Source: a bacterium (GTDB taxonomy: Bacteria; Nitrospinota_A; UBA7883; JACRGQ01). Taken from it: a stretch of 16,779 nucleotides of DNA. The position numbers and the translations under genes are program-made. The stretch is from positions 1 through 16,779 of the forward strand of contig JAKAGL010000024.1 in the NCBI GenBank assembly GCA_021815535.1, in the 5' to 3' direction. The number at the start of each line of letters is the position of its first letter. Position 1 is the first letter of the stretch. This document shows positions 14,612 to 16,779 of the stretch, one piece after another. The notes beneath the pieces are model-generated. The model was not told where the DNA came from. It saw nothing but the letters and a program-made list of their open reading frames with translations, and made no database searches.

Positions 14612-15807
14612 TCGCTCCGCGCGCATTCTTCCTCACGGTGGCGTTGCTGGCTGCCATCGCTCCGCGGGCCGGTGCCTTTTATGATCACGGAGAAGGCGAA
14701 AATTATGTTGAGGCGCGCGGCATGCTGGGATTGTACGGCGTGGTTAGCCGCAATCCGGACAACCCAGCGCTGTATACCGTGAGGGATGACGGCGCAGTTG
14801 CCGCCGAGGGACGCCTGATCATTACGGGACGTTCTGGACCGCATCTGGCACTTGATTTCAACGGCCACCTGTCCGGCTCCTATGCCGGCTCCGACCAGCG
14901 TAAAGCCGTGAATGTAGAGCGAAGCGGGGCGTTTGAATGGACGCTGAGCGACGAGAAGCGCGGCTCGGCCCTGTTCGCCATCGACCAACTGTTCCTCACG
15001 CTCTCCGCTGACCGGTTCGATCTTCGCGCGGGGCGGCAGCCCATCGGCTTGGCTACCTGTTTTTACTTCACGCCAAACGATTTTTTCGCCCCCTTCGCGG
15101 CACAAACTTTTTACCGCACGTACAAGCCGGGCGTCGATGCCGCGCGTCTTGATCTCCGTTTGGGGGAACTTTCACAACTGTCAGTTATTACCGTGCTCGG
15201 ATACACAGCGGACCCCGCTGGAGCGAACGGTTATGCCGGTTCCATTGATGCAGGCGGTGGATCAACCATCGTACGCGGTGCTGCCACCTTCGCCCGGTTT
15301 GAGTGGGCGTTGCTGGGGGGGAAAATAAAAGATGACACCGTACTTGGCGGCTCGCTGCAGGGGGAGCTTTTTTCATGGCTTGGCCTTCGCGCCGAAGGGC
15401 ATCGCCGCGAAAGCGCGTCTGGCACATGGACAGAAATCGCCGCCGGCGCCGAACACCGGTTTCCCGATTCCCTCACGATCAGGTACGAACATTTCCATAA
15501 CGGCGCGGGAGCGTTCTCTCCCGCCGCGTATCGGCCAGGCTCAATATATCCGGGGCGGGAATACGGCGCGCTGGGATTCTCATACGAATTCACACCCCTG
15601 CTGACCGGACAACTGCTGGCATTGGCGAATTGGAATGACGGTTCTCAGGCGCTTGCGTTTTACGGCGTCTATTCGCTCGGCGATGAAAGCGAGCTTGCAC
15701 TCGGCCTCAACATTCCCCGCGGGGAACCGGCCACGGCCGGGTTAATGCAAAGCGAATACGGCTCATACCCTCTTTCGCTTTATGCGGATTTTCGTGTTTA
15801 CTTCTAA
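14608..15807 (+). CDS. Outer-membrane beta-barrel protein linked to the LolA-like/ABC cluster
   Basis: This 399-residue protein has a signal peptide (about 1-23, cleavage after PRAGA). The mature part is rich in alternating aromatic and polar residues and glycines, as in transmembrane beta-strands. It ends ADFRVYF, with a C-terminal Phe and alternate hydrophobic residues, the usual recognition signal of the BAM machinery. The stretch FDLRAGRQPIGLATCFYFTP is porin-like. A single Cys sits in that segment. The ATG overlaps the ATPase stop (ATGA), so the gene is translationally coupled to the transporter. This suggests the barrel is the outer-membrane end of the same pathway, either an acceptor or an exit pore. 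It is not TolC-like, as it has no long helical hairpins. The exact family is not recognised. Confidence 0.83.
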   Translation: MIAPRAFFLTVALLAAIAPRAGAFYDHGEGENYVEARGMLGLYGVVSRNPDNPALYTVRDDGAVAAEGRLIITGRSGPHLALDFNGHLSGSYAGSDQRKAVNVERSGAFEWTLSDEKRGSALFAIDQLFLTLSADRFDLRAGRQPIGLATCFYFTPNDFFAPFAAQTFYRTYKPGVDAARLDLRLGELSQLSVITVLGYTADPAGANGYAGSIDAGGGSTIVRGAATFARFEWALLGGKIKDDTVLGGSLQGELFSWLGLRAEGHRRESASGTWTEIAAGAEHRFPDSLTIRYEHFHNGAGAFSPAAYRPGSIYPGREYGALGFSYEFTPLLTGQLLALANWNDGSQALAFYGVYSLGDESELALGLNIPRGEPATAGLMQSEYGSYPLSLYADFRVYF

Positions 15808-15853
15808 CATCCCTCTCCGCGCCGCCGCGATCTGTGTATGCGGCGAAATGATA

Positions 15854-15859
15854 TATAAT
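15854..15859 (+). promoter_or_regulatory. -10 box of the histidine kinase gene
   Basis: A perfect TATAAT lies 10 bases before the ATG at 15870. No clear -35 is visible at 16-18 bases upstream. There is no Shine-Dalgarno between it and the ATG (bases read CCGTTTTGGT). A GC-rich 6-bp inverted repeat (15820-15825 or 15823-15828 with 15840-15845) lies just upstream, without a T-run. Confidence 0.45.
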
Positions 15860-15869
15860 CCGTTTTGGT

Positions 15870-16779
15870 ATGGCGAATCCATCTAAGAAAAAAACCGGAA
15901 CAACCACGCTGGCCGATGTCATCGCAGCGATCATGCGCGCCAAGGGCGGCCTGGCGGCGGACATCCCCGGCGCGGCCAAAGGGCTGTCTACGCGCGAACG
16001 GAACATAGCCAAAAAAGTTGCCGCCCTGAAAACCGGGTTTGACAATAAATGCCACAAGGCCGACGCGGTCGCGGATTCGTTGCATGGCATGAACACCGAT
16101 TTCCAGCGTGCCATGCTGCTCCTTTCCGCATTTACCCGTCTCTCCAATATTCTCAGCACCTGTGGCGAGGCCGCGGAAATTCCCCATCGGATCGTGAAAA
16201 TTTTCATTGACGCGTTTAATTTCGACCAGTGCTCCATCATGCGGTATGACGAAACGCGCGATCTGCTGATTCACGCGGCGGGGGCTGGACAGATGGATTA
16301 TTTTGAAACGCTGGAAGGAAAACATCATCCCAAAGAAGGCATTTCGCTGAGAACTGGCATGGGCGCGGCTGGCATCGCCGCCAAAACGATGGCCCCGGTC
16401 ATAATCCACGACATCGCCACCGACGCATCGTTCATCAAAGGCGGCAGCGGCCCCGTACAGGGATCGGTTGCCTGCATACCGATGCTTTTCCGGGAACGGC
16501 TCATTGGCGTGGCGAATTTTTCGCATCCTTCCCCGGGATTTTTTGACGAACACATCATGCGCGCCCTTGCCCCGATGGTGAGCTCGATCGGGCAGATCAT
16601 CGAGATGGCCACTCTCCAAAACAAACTCGCCATTATCAACCAGTCGCTGGAAAATACCGTGACGGAGAAAACGAACGACCTTGAACAGATAAACGAACGG
16701 CTGCACAATGCCAACCGCCTCAAGGACGATTTCATCGCAAACATAAGCCACGAACTGCGGACGCCGTTAACTTCAGATC
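15870..16779 (+). CDS. GAF-domain sensor histidine kinase, 3' end cut by the window
   Basis: The frame is open from ATG 15870 to the window end, giving 303 residues. There is no transmembrane segment, so it is a cytosolic sensor. Residues 1-80 are basic then helical. A GAF domain spans about 85-245, with SIMRYDETRDLLIHAAGAG (122-140) and GMGAAGIAAKT (163-173) followed by IPMLFRERLIGVANFSH. A coiled-coil linker (about 248-285) leads to the HisKA dimerisation helix. There FIANISHELRTPLT holds the phospho-acceptor His294, encoded at 16749-16751. The catalytic ATPase domain lies beyond the window. The GAF has one Cys (121) near its start and no obvious haem or bilin motif, so the ligand is unknown. 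It has its own -10 box, so it is probably a separate unit from the transporter block. Confidence 0.88.
   Translation, partial: MANPSKKKTGTTTLADVIAAIMRAKGGLAADIPGAAKGLSTRERNIAKKVAALKTGFDNKCHKADAVADSLHGMNTDFQRAMLLLSAFTRLSNILSTCGEAAEIPHRIVKIFIDAFNFDQCSIMRYDETRDLLIHAAGAGQMDYFETLEGKHHPKEGISLRTGMGAAGIAAKTMAPVIIHDIATDASFIKGGSGPVQGSVACIPMLFRERLIGVANFSHPSPGFFDEHIMRALAPMVSSIGQIIEMATLQNKLAIINQSLENTVTEKTNDLEQINERLHNANRLKDDFIANISHELRTPLTSD

Noticed and set aside
15820..15845. Rho-independent terminator after the beta-barrel gene
   Set aside because: A 6-bp GC-rich stem with an 11- to 14-base loop is present but no T-run follows; the next bases form the -10 region of the kinase gene.
15804..16751. A 315-codon minus-strand frame at the right end
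   Set aside because: It is antisense to the GAF histidine kinase, which has clear GAF and HisKA motifs, and its product shows no recognisable domain.

Overview
The window looks like ordinary chromosome from a Gram-negative bacterium with an outer membrane. It carries an ADP-heptose/LPS gene, outer-membrane lipoproteins, a periplasmic LolA-like protein, an outer-membrane beta-barrel and a MacAB-type efflux adaptor. GC content is fairly high, there are no mobile elements, and no gene stands out as recently transferred. The lineage cannot be fixed from the sequence alone. The short MetH without an activation domain and the separate MacB ATPase and permease would fit an anaerobic or deep-branching lineage (Deltaproteobacteria-, Nitrospinota- or Nitrospirota-like), but that is a guess.

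Region 1 (1-4700) is housekeeping. On the minus strand a cobalamin-dependent methionine synthase (metH) overlaps by four bases the start of another gene that runs off the left edge. Divergent from it on the plus strand are gmhB (heptose bisphosphate phosphatase for LPS core) and dacB (PBP4-type D-Ala-D-Ala carboxypeptidase).

Region 2 (4701-6112) holds three small envelope genes that I do not recognise: a 65-residue single-pass membrane protein and two tandem paralogous lipoproteins.

Region 3 (6113-15807) is a tight same-strand block devoted to envelope transport. It begins with a macA-like adaptor, a MacB-type ATPase and a MacB-type permease. A LolA-like periplasmic protein follows, then three FtsX/LolE-like permeases (the last two are tandem duplicates), a LolD-like ATPase and an outer-membrane beta-barrel. 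No terminator is visible inside the block, several junctions overlap or abut, and the whole could be one transcript of about 9.6 kb. The second half contains inner-membrane, periplasmic and outer-membrane parts, so it is the best candidate for a poorly described lipid or lipoprotein trafficking system.

Region 4 (15808-end) opens a new unit, a soluble GAF-domain sensor histidine kinase cut off just after its phospho-accepting histidine.

A recurring feature is that genes starting a transcription unit (metH, gmhB, dacB, lipoprotein 1, macA, histidine kinase) have a TATAAT-like hexamer only 6-12 bases before the ATG and, at most of them, no Shine-Dalgarno sequence. Genes inside operons mostly have Shine-Dalgarno motifs or overlapping stop/start codons. 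This suggests leaderless or near-leaderless mRNAs at operon heads. No intergenic gap exceeds 300 bases, and I saw no tRNA, rRNA, CRISPR array or insertion sequence.
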